Below are positions 32,571-39,413 of a stretch of DNA of 64,000 nucleotides, piece by piece (within the stretch, counting starts at the first letter, position 1; the number at the start of each line of letters is the position of its first letter). Source of the stretch: Chitinophaga silvatica (lineage in GTDB: Bacteria > Bacteroidota > Bacteroidia > Chitinophagales > Chitinophagaceae); the NCBI RefSeq assembly GCF_003419895.1, contig NZ_QPMM01000009.1, positions 1 through 64,000 of the forward strand. Reading direction: 5' to 3'. The translations under genes were made by a program, and so were the position numbers. The notes beneath the pieces were generated by a model. It was given only the letters and a program-made list of their open reading frames with translations, made no database searches and was not told where the DNA came from.

Positions 32571-33566
32571 ATGGCAATTTTAAATTTCCAGAAACCTGAT
32601 AAGATCGTATTGCAAAAGTCAACCGACTTTGAAGCTCAATTCGAATTCCGTCCATTAGAACCAGGTTATGGTGTGACTGTCGGTAATGCGTTACGTCGCG
32701 TACTGTTGTCTTCTTTGGAGGGCTATGCCATTGTGGGTATCAAAATTGAAGGCGCTGATCATGAATTCGCTACACTGAAAGGTGTGACCGAAGACGTAAC
32801 TGAGATTATCCTCAACCTGAAACAAGTTCGTTTCAAAAGGATTTCTGAGAACGACGTGACCAATGAGAAAATCACGCTTTCAATTAAGGGTAAAACCGAA
32901 TTCCGTGCAGACATGATCGAAAAAGCTACCAGCTCTTTCCAAATCATGAACCCGGATTTGCTGATTTGCACCCTTGATCCTTCTGCAAAGATGGACATCG
33001 AGCTTACTATCGGTAAAGGTCGTGGTTACGTTCCTGCAGAGGAAAACAAACCCAAAGATGCTGTATTTGGCTACATCGCAATTGACTCTATCTTTACTCC
33101 TATCAAGAATGTAAAGTATAGCATAGAAAATACCCGTGTGGAACAAAAAACTGACTATGAGAAACTCGTAATGGAGGTTGTCACTGACGGTACTATCCAC
33201 CCGGAAGAAGCAGTAAAACAAGCTTCCCGCATCCTCATTCAACACCTTATGATCATCACTGATGAAAACATCAGCTTTGATACTAAAGACACTGAAAAAG
33301 AAGATGTAGTGGATGAACAAACACTGCAATTGCGTAAGATTTTGAAAACACCTCTCGAAGACCTGGATCTGAGCGTTCGTGCTTTCAACTGTCTGAAAGC
33401 AGCAAAAATCAACTCCCTGAGCGAACTCGTTCAATACGAACAAGAAGAACTGATGAAATTCAGAAACTTCGGTCAAAAATCCCTCAGTGAAATTGAACAG
33501 GTATTAGGTGAAAGAGGTCTCCACTTCGGTATGGATCTTTCTAAACTGAAACTGGAAGAAGAATAG
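32571..33566 (+). CDS. rpoA: RNA polymerase alpha subunit
   Basis: 331 residues. The N-terminal dimerisation domain includes FEFRPLEPGYGVTVGNALRRVLLSSLEGYAIVGIKIEG, GRGYVPAEEN and the EEAVKQASRILIQHL helix. A ~25-residue acidic linker leads to the C-terminal DNA/activator-binding domain (DLSVRAFNCLKAAKINSLSELV, FGQKSLSEIEQVLGERGLHFGM). Normal length and alpha-operon position. Confidence 0.98.
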   Translation: MAILNFQKPDKIVLQKSTDFEAQFEFRPLEPGYGVTVGNALRRVLLSSLEGYAIVGIKIEGADHEFATLKGVTEDVTEIILNLKQVRFKRISENDVTNEKITLSIKGKTEFRADMIEKATSSFQIMNPDLLICTLDPSAKMDIELTIGKGRGYVPAEENKPKDAVFGYIAIDSIFTPIKNVKYSIENTRVEQKTDYEKLVMEVVTDGTIHPEEAVKQASRILIQHLMIITDENISFDTKDTEKEDVVDEQTLQLRKILKTPLEDLDLSVRAFNCLKAAKINSLSELVQYEQEELMKFRNFGQKSLSEIEQVLGERGLHFGMDLSKLKLEEE

Positions 33567-33574
33567 TTTATCAT

Positions 33575-33635
33575 ACGTAATGAATTCATTACGTTCTCAT
33601 TAAAAGTACCTTACAATTCCTGACACGGTGTAAGG
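33575..33635 (+). other. 20-nt palindrome and hairpin between rpoA and rplQ
   Basis: A perfect 20-nt palindrome (33575-33594, halves ACGTAATGAA/TTCATTACGT) is followed by CCTTACA (33609-33615) with TGTAAGG (33629-33635). The role is unknown. Confidence 0.55.
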
Positions 33636-33652
33636 GTTAAATCAAAAATGTC

Positions 33653-34132
33653 ATGCGTCACGGAGTTAAATTAAACAAATTAAGCAGAACTGCTTCCCAC
33701 CGCAAAGCCCTGATGTCTAATCTGGCTTGCGAACTGATCAGCCACAAACGTATCACCACTACTCTTGCTAAAGCAAAAGCATTGCGTGTTTATGTTGAAC
33801 CAATCCTGACAAGAAGCAAAACCGATTCTACTCACAACCGCAGAATCGTGTTTAGCTACCTGCAAGATAAAGAAGCTATCAAGGAACTGTTCGGCACTAT
33901 CAGTGAGAAAATCGCTACCCGCCCAGGTGGTTATACCCGTATCATTAAACTGGGTAAACGAGTTGGGGATAACGCTGAAGTAGCATTGATCGAACTGGTT
34001 GACTTCAACGAAGTTTACGGTAAAACAACTGAAAAAGCTCCTGCTAAGAAAACTCGCCGCGCTGGTGGTGCTAAGAAGAAAGCAGACGAAGCTACAGCAA
34101 CTGAAGCAACTGAAACTCCAGCAGCTGAATAG
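33653..34132 (+). CDS. rplQ: 50S ribosomal protein L17 with Ala/Lys/Glu tail
   Basis: 159 residues. The core MRHGVKLNKLSRTASHRKALMSNLACELISHKRITTTLAKAKALR and RPGGYTRIIKLGKRVGDNAEVALIELVDF matches L17. The last ~40 residues are a low-complexity extension (KTTEKAPAKKTRRAGGAKKKADEATATEA). Last gene of the ribosomal cluster. Confidence 0.97.
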   Translation: MRHGVKLNKLSRTASHRKALMSNLACELISHKRITTTLAKAKALRVYVEPILTRSKTDSTHNRRIVFSYLQDKEAIKELFGTISEKIATRPGGYTRIIKLGKRVGDNAEVALIELVDFNEVYGKTTEKAPAKKTRRAGGAKKKADEATATEATETPAAE

Positions 34133-34153
34133 TTTTTTGCTAAACAATAGTCG

Positions 34154-34187
34154 AAAAAAGACAAAGCCCTGCTTTGTCTTTTTTTAT
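34154..34187 (+). terminator. terminator of the ribosomal cluster
   Basis: AAAAAAGACAAAGC and GCTTTGTCTTTTTT form a 14-bp perfect stem with a CCT loop, followed by further T. It closes the alpha operon. Confidence 0.92.
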
Positions 34188-34216
34188 TCCTAAATAAATA
34201 GAAAAATTTCGTAATA

Positions 34217-34224
34217 TTACTTTG
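34217..34224 (+). promoter_or_regulatory. promoter -7 element of the zinc-ribbon gene
   Basis: TTACTTTG, one mismatch to TAnnTTTG. It overlaps the upstream TTG codon at 34222 and so argues for the ATG at 34243 as start. Confidence 0.45.
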
Positions 34225-34242
34225 TATATACGATCTACTCCT

Positions 34243-35070
34243 ATGAAGTACCTGCGCTGTGACAACTGTGGGCATCCGAATCCACTTAAATCTGAATATC
34301 TTACCTTTTGCGATATCTGTAGCAAGAAATTGCAACCTACTTTTGCCGATTGGCGGGCTCAGCATCCGCTGACTTCATTTAGTGAATATGTTCGTATGGT
34401 GGGAATAACCATTGAATCTAAAGAGCCCAATGCCATTGGCACCTGGCTAAAAAGAGTATTTCAACCTGCCAATAAAGGGAAACTCATACTTTTCTTTTCA
34501 GTCTTTTTCGTACTACTGGCTGTTACAGGAAGCCTGTTCGGCAAGAAAGCCGTTATATCCTTCTTCTACAGTAAAGTTCCATCTTCCTATTTATATAGCT
34601 CCTGGCATACTGCTACAATAGGCCGGCAAGCCCTCGAAATTAGCAGTCCTGTTAAATTATGGATTCATGACCAGCCGCTGGAAACAGAAATGGCTAAAAC
34701 CATAGAATATGCAAAGAGTTATAGTAATGAAGAGGAGGGAGGCTTGAGGATTACTGTAAACATGCATAGTTATCAGCCTAATGTTTCAAATACGCTTGAA
34801 GATGCTATGGCAGCCTCCCATTTGAGCCTGCAAATGAAGGAAACAGCTACCGATATTACTTGCAAATCGGTTCCTGTACTGATTTCTGGAGTGCCCGGAG
34901 TATTGGAAGAGGGTAATTATATGTATAAGGGAGCGCTACGGTTATCCTTTTCAAATCTGATAATGATTAAAGGAAGTAACCGCTGGCAAATCCTTATAAA
35001 CTATAGAGACGATGACCAAATTGGGCAACAAGTAGCCCAAAGAATACTGAAATCTGTAAAAATTAAGTAA
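34243..35070 (+). CDS. zinc-ribbon membrane protein of unknown function
   Basis: 275 residues from ATG 34243 (MKYLRCDNCGHPNPL); an upstream TTG at 34222 overlaps the promoter and is rejected. N-terminal zinc ribbon with CDNCG and CDICSKK. A single hydrophobic segment at ~residues 86-108 (LILFFSVFFVLLAVTGSLFG) is followed by a ~160-residue domain on the far side of the membrane containing NMHSYQPNVSNTLEDAMAASHLS and VPVLISGVPGVLEEGNYM. No family is recognised. The layout (cytosolic ribbon, one TM, outer domain) suggests a sensor or membrane scaffold. It stands alone between two terminators. Confidence 0.75.
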   Translation: MKYLRCDNCGHPNPLKSEYLTFCDICSKKLQPTFADWRAQHPLTSFSEYVRMVGITIESKEPNAIGTWLKRVFQPANKGKLILFFSVFFVLLAVTGSLFGKKAVISFFYSKVPSSYLYSSWHTATIGRQALEISSPVKLWIHDQPLETEMAKTIEYAKSYSNEEEGGLRITVNMHSYQPNVSNTLEDAMAASHLSLQMKETATDITCKSVPVLISGVPGVLEEGNYMYKGALRLSFSNLIMIKGSNRWQILINYRDDDQIGQQVAQRILKSVKIK

Positions 35071-35119
35071 CATATTATAATTGAGGCAAAAAAAATCTGT
35101 ATTTAACTGTTGCTTTTCA

Positions 35120-35127
35120 TAACTTTG
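35120..35127 (+). promoter_or_regulatory. carA promoter -7 element
   Basis: TAACTTTG followed by CACGG; the expected start is near 35133, giving a ~75-nt leader. Confidence 0.55.
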
Positions 35128-35143
35128 CACGGTTTTTTATCCG

Positions 35144-35182
35144 AACCTTCAGGGCCACAAACACCCTTGAAGGTTTTTTTTA
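35144..35182 (+). terminator. leader terminator (attenuator) before carA
   Basis: AACCTTCAGGG (35144-35154) pairs with CCCTTGAAGGTT (35164-35175, one bulge) and is followed by about ten T. It lies between promoter and start codon, so most transcripts should stop here unless the hairpin is prevented. No clear antiterminator was found. Confidence 0.75.
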
Positions 35183-35208
35183 AAATATAAAACAGACAGA
35201 TACCACAA

Positions 35209-36321
35209 ATGCCTCAGACACGAACCATCCAACCTGCCATACTGCTGTTAGACGACGGTACGGTTTTTCAGGGAAAAGCTTTTGGGAAAATTGGCACAGC
35301 TGCCGGTGAATTAGCTTTCAATACCGGTATGACGGGTTACCAGGAAGTGTTTACAGACCCTTCTTACAAAGGACAGGTACTTATCATGAACAACTGCTAT
35401 ATTGGTAACTATGGTACCAAACAAGAAGATGTTGAAAGTAGCAGTGTTAAAATCAGTGGTTTGATTGCTAAGAATATTTCCTACAACTATTCCAGGAAAA
35501 TGGCAGACGAATCATTGGAAAAGTTCCTGACCGATAATGGATTGGTAGCTATTTATGATGTAGATACCCGTGCTTTGGTATCTCATATCAGAAGCAAAGG
35601 AGCAATGAACTGTATTATCTCATCTGAAACGCTGGATGTTGAACAGTTGAAAGCAGAATTGGCTAAAGTGCCTTCAATGGAAGGTTTAGCACTTTGCCAG
35701 GAAGTAACTACAAAAGAGGCATATAACGTAGGTGAACCAACTGCAGAAATTCGTATTGCAGTTCTGGATAATGGAGTGAAAAGAAATATGCTGAAATGTC
35801 TTTCTGAAAAAGGAGCATATTTACAGGTATTTCCAACAGATACTCCATTTGAGGTTTGTGAAGAGTTTAAACCAGATGCATACTTTATTTCAAACGGTCC
35901 TGGTGATCCGGCTCCTTTGAAATATGCTGTAGACACTGTGAAAAAGATTCTTGCAGCAGAAAAACCTATGTTTGGTATTTGTTTAGGTCATCAGCTCCTG
36001 GCTTTGGCTAATGATATACCAACTTACAAAATGCACCATGGCCACCGTGGATTAAATCATCCGGTTAAGAACCTCCAAACAGGTGTTTGCGAAATCACTA
36101 CACAGAACCACGGATTTGCAGTAGATGCTAAAGCAATTGCAGCTAGTGAGAATGTTGAAGTAACACACGTAAACCTCAATGATGGTACAGTAGAAGGAAT
36201 CAAGATTAAAAATAAACCAGCATTTAGCGTGCAATATCACCCTGAATCAACTCCTGGGCCTTTTGACAGCCGTTATTTGTTTGATGACTTCTTCACAATG
36301 ATCCGTAAGCATAAAGCATAA
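35209..36321 (+). CDS. carA: carbamoyl-phosphate synthase small subunit
   Basis: 370 residues. It hydrolyses glutamine and feeds ammonia to CarB for pyrimidine and arginine synthesis. The N-terminal domain reads PAILLLDDGTVFQGKAFG and FNTGMTGYQEVFTDPSYKGQ. The class I glutaminase domain has FGICLGHQLLALA (nucleophile Cys), GHRGLNHPV and the His-Glu pair in QYHPESTPGP. No carB follows; the next gene is on the other strand. A leader terminator precedes it and a long terminator hairpin follows. Confidence 0.96.
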   Translation: MPQTRTIQPAILLLDDGTVFQGKAFGKIGTAAGELAFNTGMTGYQEVFTDPSYKGQVLIMNNCYIGNYGTKQEDVESSSVKISGLIAKNISYNYSRKMADESLEKFLTDNGLVAIYDVDTRALVSHIRSKGAMNCIISSETLDVEQLKAELAKVPSMEGLALCQEVTTKEAYNVGEPTAEIRIAVLDNGVKRNMLKCLSEKGAYLQVFPTDTPFEVCEEFKPDAYFISNGPGDPAPLKYAVDTVKKILAAEKPMFGICLGHQLLALANDIPTYKMHHGHRGLNHPVKNLQTGVCEITTQNHGFAVDAKAIAASENVEVTHVNLNDGTVEGIKIKNKPAFSVQYHPESTPGPFDSRYLFDDFFTMIRKHKA

Positions 36322-36339
36322 TTTTTTCTCGTTTTCTCG

Positions 36340-36848
36340 TTTTCTCGCAAAGGAGTAAAAGTTTGTTTTAAGTTATATAAAGAATTAAAAGAGCGAAGCT
36401 GAGGTTTAATTACTTCAGCTTTGCTCTTTTTTATTTAGAACTTATGGAAATCAGGTATGTTGAAGATTTAAGTCTCTTATTTACACCAGGGAAACCATCT
36501 ATCTCAGATTGTTTTAAGAATTAAGGAGAAAAGTATTGGTTTAATACACCTATTTAGAACATGGAAATCACATAGGCTCTTATTCCATGTTAAGAAATAT
36601 GAAGATGAACATAGGTTTAAGCCGCTTATTTCGGCCACGGAAACCATATAGGCCAGGTTTTAGTTTTAAGAATTAAGGAGAGAAGTATAGGCTCAAGTCT
36701 CCTGTTTAAACAATGGAAACCATATAGGCACCAGGTTGAGAAAAATATAGGTTTAAGTCACTTCTTTAGGCCATACTACCATGAGGTTACAGAAAAAGAG
36801 AATCAAACAGAAAAATCTTAATTCAACTTAAGTTGCTTTGCGAGAAAA
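36340..36848. repeat. region of degenerate ~75-bp repeats bounded by inverted repeats
   Basis: TTTTCTCGCAAAG (36340-36352) and CTTTGCGAGAAAA (36836-36848) are perfect 13-nt inverted repeats. Between them at least four to five degenerate units start TTTAAG-like at 36467, 36540, 36616, 36692 and 36752 (spacing 73, 76, 76, 60). Shared words are GGAAACCATATAGGC and TTTTAAGAATTAAGGAGA. No ORF. The carA terminator is inside the left boundary. Confidence 0.65.
36387..36432 (+). terminator. carA terminator
   Basis: AAAAGAGCGAAGCTGA (36387-36402) pairs with TCAGCTTTGCTCTTTT (36415-36430, one G-U), 16 bp, ending in TTTTTT. Confidence 0.9.
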
Positions 36849-36853
36849 AGAGA

Positions 36854-36904
36854 CGGTCCCGAAGAATCGGGACCGATGCATTTTAAAATTCCACGTTATG
36901 AAAA
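36854..36904 (-). ncRNA. candidate small hairpin RNA A
   Basis: On the minus strand: TTTTCATAACGTGGAATTT (36904-36886), 10 nt, then the stem CGGTCCCG/CGGGACCG (36875-36854) and TCTCTTTTTC. The same layout recurs at 37072-37122 with the same 19-nt box and the same spacing. A terminator of a short minus-strand transcript is the simplest reading. Confidence 0.45.
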
Positions 36905-37071
36905 CAAACGAAATAACTATCAGGTTATTCGCCCGTTTTATTACATAACAATATTATAGAAAAAAGGTAAACTGGAAGTCGAATATTTTCGGAATTATTT
37001 CTAAAATGATAGATTTACGGGTAATTTTTGGCAAAAAATGGGGTATTCGGGGGAGATATGGACAAAAAAAT

Positions 37072-37122
37072 ACGGCTCTGCGATCAGAGCCGTTTGCCTT
37101 TATAAATTCCACGTTATGAAAA
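37072..37122 (-). ncRNA. candidate small hairpin RNA B
   Basis: On the minus strand: the identical 19-nt box (37122-37104), 10 nt, stem ACGGCTCTG/CAGAGCCGT (37093-37072), then ATTTTTTTG. A -7-like TATTTTTG lies just upstream (minus strand, near 37135). The stem sequence differs fully from copy A while structure and spacing are kept. Confidence 0.5.
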
Positions 37123-37494
37123 ACTGATACAAAAATACGATATTTTGCTAAAACGTTTTAGTCATTCTTTGAGTTTTACAGAAAGTTGATAATTCTTTCT
37201 ATAAAGTTGATAGGTCAAAGGTCGGACCAAATACACTTACTAAGAAAAAAAGCAGGTTAAATTTTTCTTAAACAAGTTTAGATTTTGCAGTCCATCGTAT
37301 ATGTAAATAATTTATATTTTGAAAATTTTTGTCGTTATTGTTATTTATACATCAAATATACAAAATAAAACATCAAAATTCCAAGCACATCACCTAAAAA
37401 AATCTATTTTTTGTGCTAAAATATAAATATAGAATTATTTTTAATATATGTCGCTGCTCTATAACATCGTTTTGTTTTGCTTTCGGAGCAAAAA
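37123..37494. other. gene-free AT-rich stretch
   Basis: About 370 bp with no ORF and very high AT content (37260-37460). Apart from the possible -7 element of the small RNA at its left edge I see nothing definable. Confidence 0.4.
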
Positions 37495-38694
37495 TTATTT
37501 GGAAGTATTACCAGGATATACTTTTAAAGCCTCTGCCAAACAGACCATAGCATGACGAATATCGTCCTGATTCAGCACATATGCCAGTCTAACTTCGTCT
37601 TTTCCTAGTCCGGGAGTGGCATAAAAGCCAGTTCCAGGTGCCATCATGACGGTTTGCCCTTCGAAACTGAAAGATTCCAGTATCCACTGGCAGAATTTGT
37701 CAGCATCATCAATAGGTAATTTAGCCATTGCATAAAAAGCACCACCAGGATTCGGAGAATAAACCCCTGGAATCTCATTCAGCATCTGTACGAGGATATC
37801 ACGACGGCTTTGATATTCAGCCTTAATACTATCGAAATAATCCAACGGCAGATCTACTGCTGCTTCAGCTGCAATCTGAGCGAAAGAAGGAGGACTTAAT
37901 CTGGCTTGTGCCAATTTCATTGCTGCATTAAGAACAGCCTGATTTTTAGTTACAAATGCTCCAAGTCTGGCACCACATGCACTGTATCGCTTAGAAATAG
38001 TATCCATCAGGATAACATTTTCTTCCAGACCTTCCAGGTTCATTGCACTGAAATGAGTTCCGCTGTAGCAGAATTCTCTGTACGCCTCGTCAGAAAAGAG
38101 AAACAGGTTATATTTTAAGCATAGTTCTTTCAATACCTCCATTTCTTCCTTGCTGTATAGGTATCCCGTTGGGTTATTCGGGTTACAAATCAGGAGAGCC
38201 TTGGTTTTGGGAGTAATGGCTTTTTCGAAATCAGCCATTGCAGGAAGTGCAAATCCTGTATCGATGCTTGAAGTAATTGTTTTAATCTTTACTTCTGCTT
38301 CAATTGCAAATCCATTGTAATTAGCGTAAAAAGGTTCAGGTACAATAATTTCATCTCCTGGATCAAGGCAGGCCATAAAACCGAATACTATAGCCTCAGA
38401 ACCACCAGTTGTAACAATAATCTGTTCGTGGGTTACCGAAATATTAAAGCGGTTGTAATATTCGACCAATTTACGACGATAACTTTCATTTCCTGCGCTG
38501 TGGCTATATTCCAGGATTTTAAAATCGGAATGGCGAACAGCATCCAGCATTTGTTTTGGTGTTTCAATATCGGGTTGCCCGATGTTCAGGTGATAGACCT
38601 TTGTTCCTTTCTTCTTAGCGGCTTCCGCATATGGAACCAGCTTTCTGATAGGAGAAGGAGGCATTTGCTCTCCCCTCTGACTAATGGTAGGCAT
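37495..38694 (-). CDS. class I/II PLP-dependent aminotransferase
   Basis: 399 residues from the ATG at 38694 (MPTISQRGEQMPPSPIRKLVPYA); an upstream TTG-initiated extension would begin before the promoter at 38720-38727 and is rejected. Fold type I: HLNIGQPDIETP, IIVTTGGSEAI, NPNNPTGYLYS (PLP contact), SDEAYREFCY, and the Schiff-base Lys in MDTISKRYSACGARLGAF. A C-terminal VRLAYVLN carries the carboxylate-binding Arg. Aspartate- or aromatic-type activity is likely; the substrate is not determinable. Confidence 0.92.
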   Translation of the reverse strand: MPTISQRGEQMPPSPIRKLVPYAEAAKKKGTKVYHLNIGQPDIETPKQMLDAVRHSDFKILEYSHSAGNESYRRKLVEYYNRFNISVTHEQIIVTTGGSEAIVFGFMACLDPGDEIIVPEPFYANYNGFAIEAEVKIKTITSSIDTGFALPAMADFEKAITPKTKALLICNPNNPTGYLYSKEEMEVLKELCLKYNLFLFSDEAYREFCYSGTHFSAMNLEGLEENVILMDTISKRYSACGARLGAFVTKNQAVLNAAMKLAQARLSPPSFAQIAAEAAVDLPLDYFDSIKAEYQSRRDILVQMLNEIPGVYSPNPGGAFYAMAKLPIDDADKFCQWILESFSFEGQTVMMAPGTGFYATPGLGKDEVRLAYVLNQDDIRHAMVCLAEALKVYPGNTSK

Positions 38695-38719
38695 AAAATT
38701 GTTTTGATTCTTTACATTG

Positions 38720-38727
38720 CAAAGATA
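38720..38727 (-). promoter_or_regulatory. aminotransferase promoter -7 element
   Basis: On the minus strand TATCTTTG followed by CAATG, about 25 nt before the ATG at 38694. Confidence 0.6.
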
Positions 38728-38746
38728 GGATACTATAGGCAACAAA

Positions 38747-38776
38747 AAGACCTTACAGCTTGTGCTGCAAGGTCTT
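38747..38776 (-). terminator. terminator of the DUF1573 gene
   Basis: AAGACCTT...AAGGTCTT with an inner GCAG/CTGT part; on the minus strand it runs into TTTTTGTTG. Confidence 0.8.
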
Positions 38777-38803
38777 AGTTAATTATTTAAGTGTAGTTAG
38801 TGC

Positions 38804-39220
38804 TTACTTGTTGTTAGTACCACCTACAGTACCTGTCAGGTGTAACTCTTTATCCATATCTACACCTCTGAATTTAACCCAGATGGTTTTGTTCTGCTGA
38901 CCCACACCGTTAGCGCTGTAGCTCGCGGTTACCTTACCTTTCTTTCCAGGTCCAACTGGCTCTTGTGTCCATTTTGGAGTAGTACATCCGCAACTTGCGC
39001 GAGCAGTTTCGATGATAACTGGTTCCTTAGATATATTGGTAAATTCAAATTCTACGGTAACAGGTTTGTTCAAATCAGTTTTTCCAAAATCGATAGTTTC
39101 TTTAGCGAATTTTACTTTGCTGTCTGCAGGATTTGGAGCCGGGGTTGCCGCTTGAGCCCAAAGTGCGGTTGTAAACAGTAAACTTGCAAACAGGGATAAG
39201 ATGAATTTTTTCATTTTCAT
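38804..39220 (-). CDS. DUF1573 family exported protein
   Basis: 138 residues. A signal peptide (MKMKKFILSLFASLLFTTALWAQ) precedes one DUF1573 domain of Ig-like strands: KFAKETIDFGKTDLNKPVTVEFEFTNISKEPVIIETARASCGCTTPKWTQEPVGPGKKGKVTASY. The conserved SCGCT motif is present. Such proteins are common in the Bacteroidota periplasm or on the cell surface; their function is unknown. Transcribed alone, with its own terminator. Confidence 0.88.
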   Translation of the reverse strand: MKMKKFILSLFASLLFTTALWAQAATPAPNPADSKVKFAKETIDFGKTDLNKPVTVEFEFTNISKEPVIIETARASCGCTTPKWTQEPVGPGKKGKVTASYSANGVGQQNKTIWVKFRGVDMDKELHLTGTVGGTNNK

Positions 39221-39388
39221 ATGATGCTTTTAATGCGACGGTTAAAAATTATTGATATCTTTCTTGCTATGAACAAATTTACAGCCAAAAAGTATTACTT
39301 AGATTACAATTTATTAAATTCTTATTAAAAAAAATCAGATTATTTTAAATGAAAGATTTCCAGCATTTTTGAACTGTGTAATTAACGT

Positions 39389-39396
39389 TACTTTTG
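39389..39396 (+). promoter_or_regulatory. promoter -7 element of the E1 gene
   Basis: TACTTTTG with a TTG 17 nt upstream (39369-39371), 17 nt before the ATG at 39414. Confidence 0.5.
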
Positions 39397-39413
39397 TACT
39401 TTAACCATGAGGC

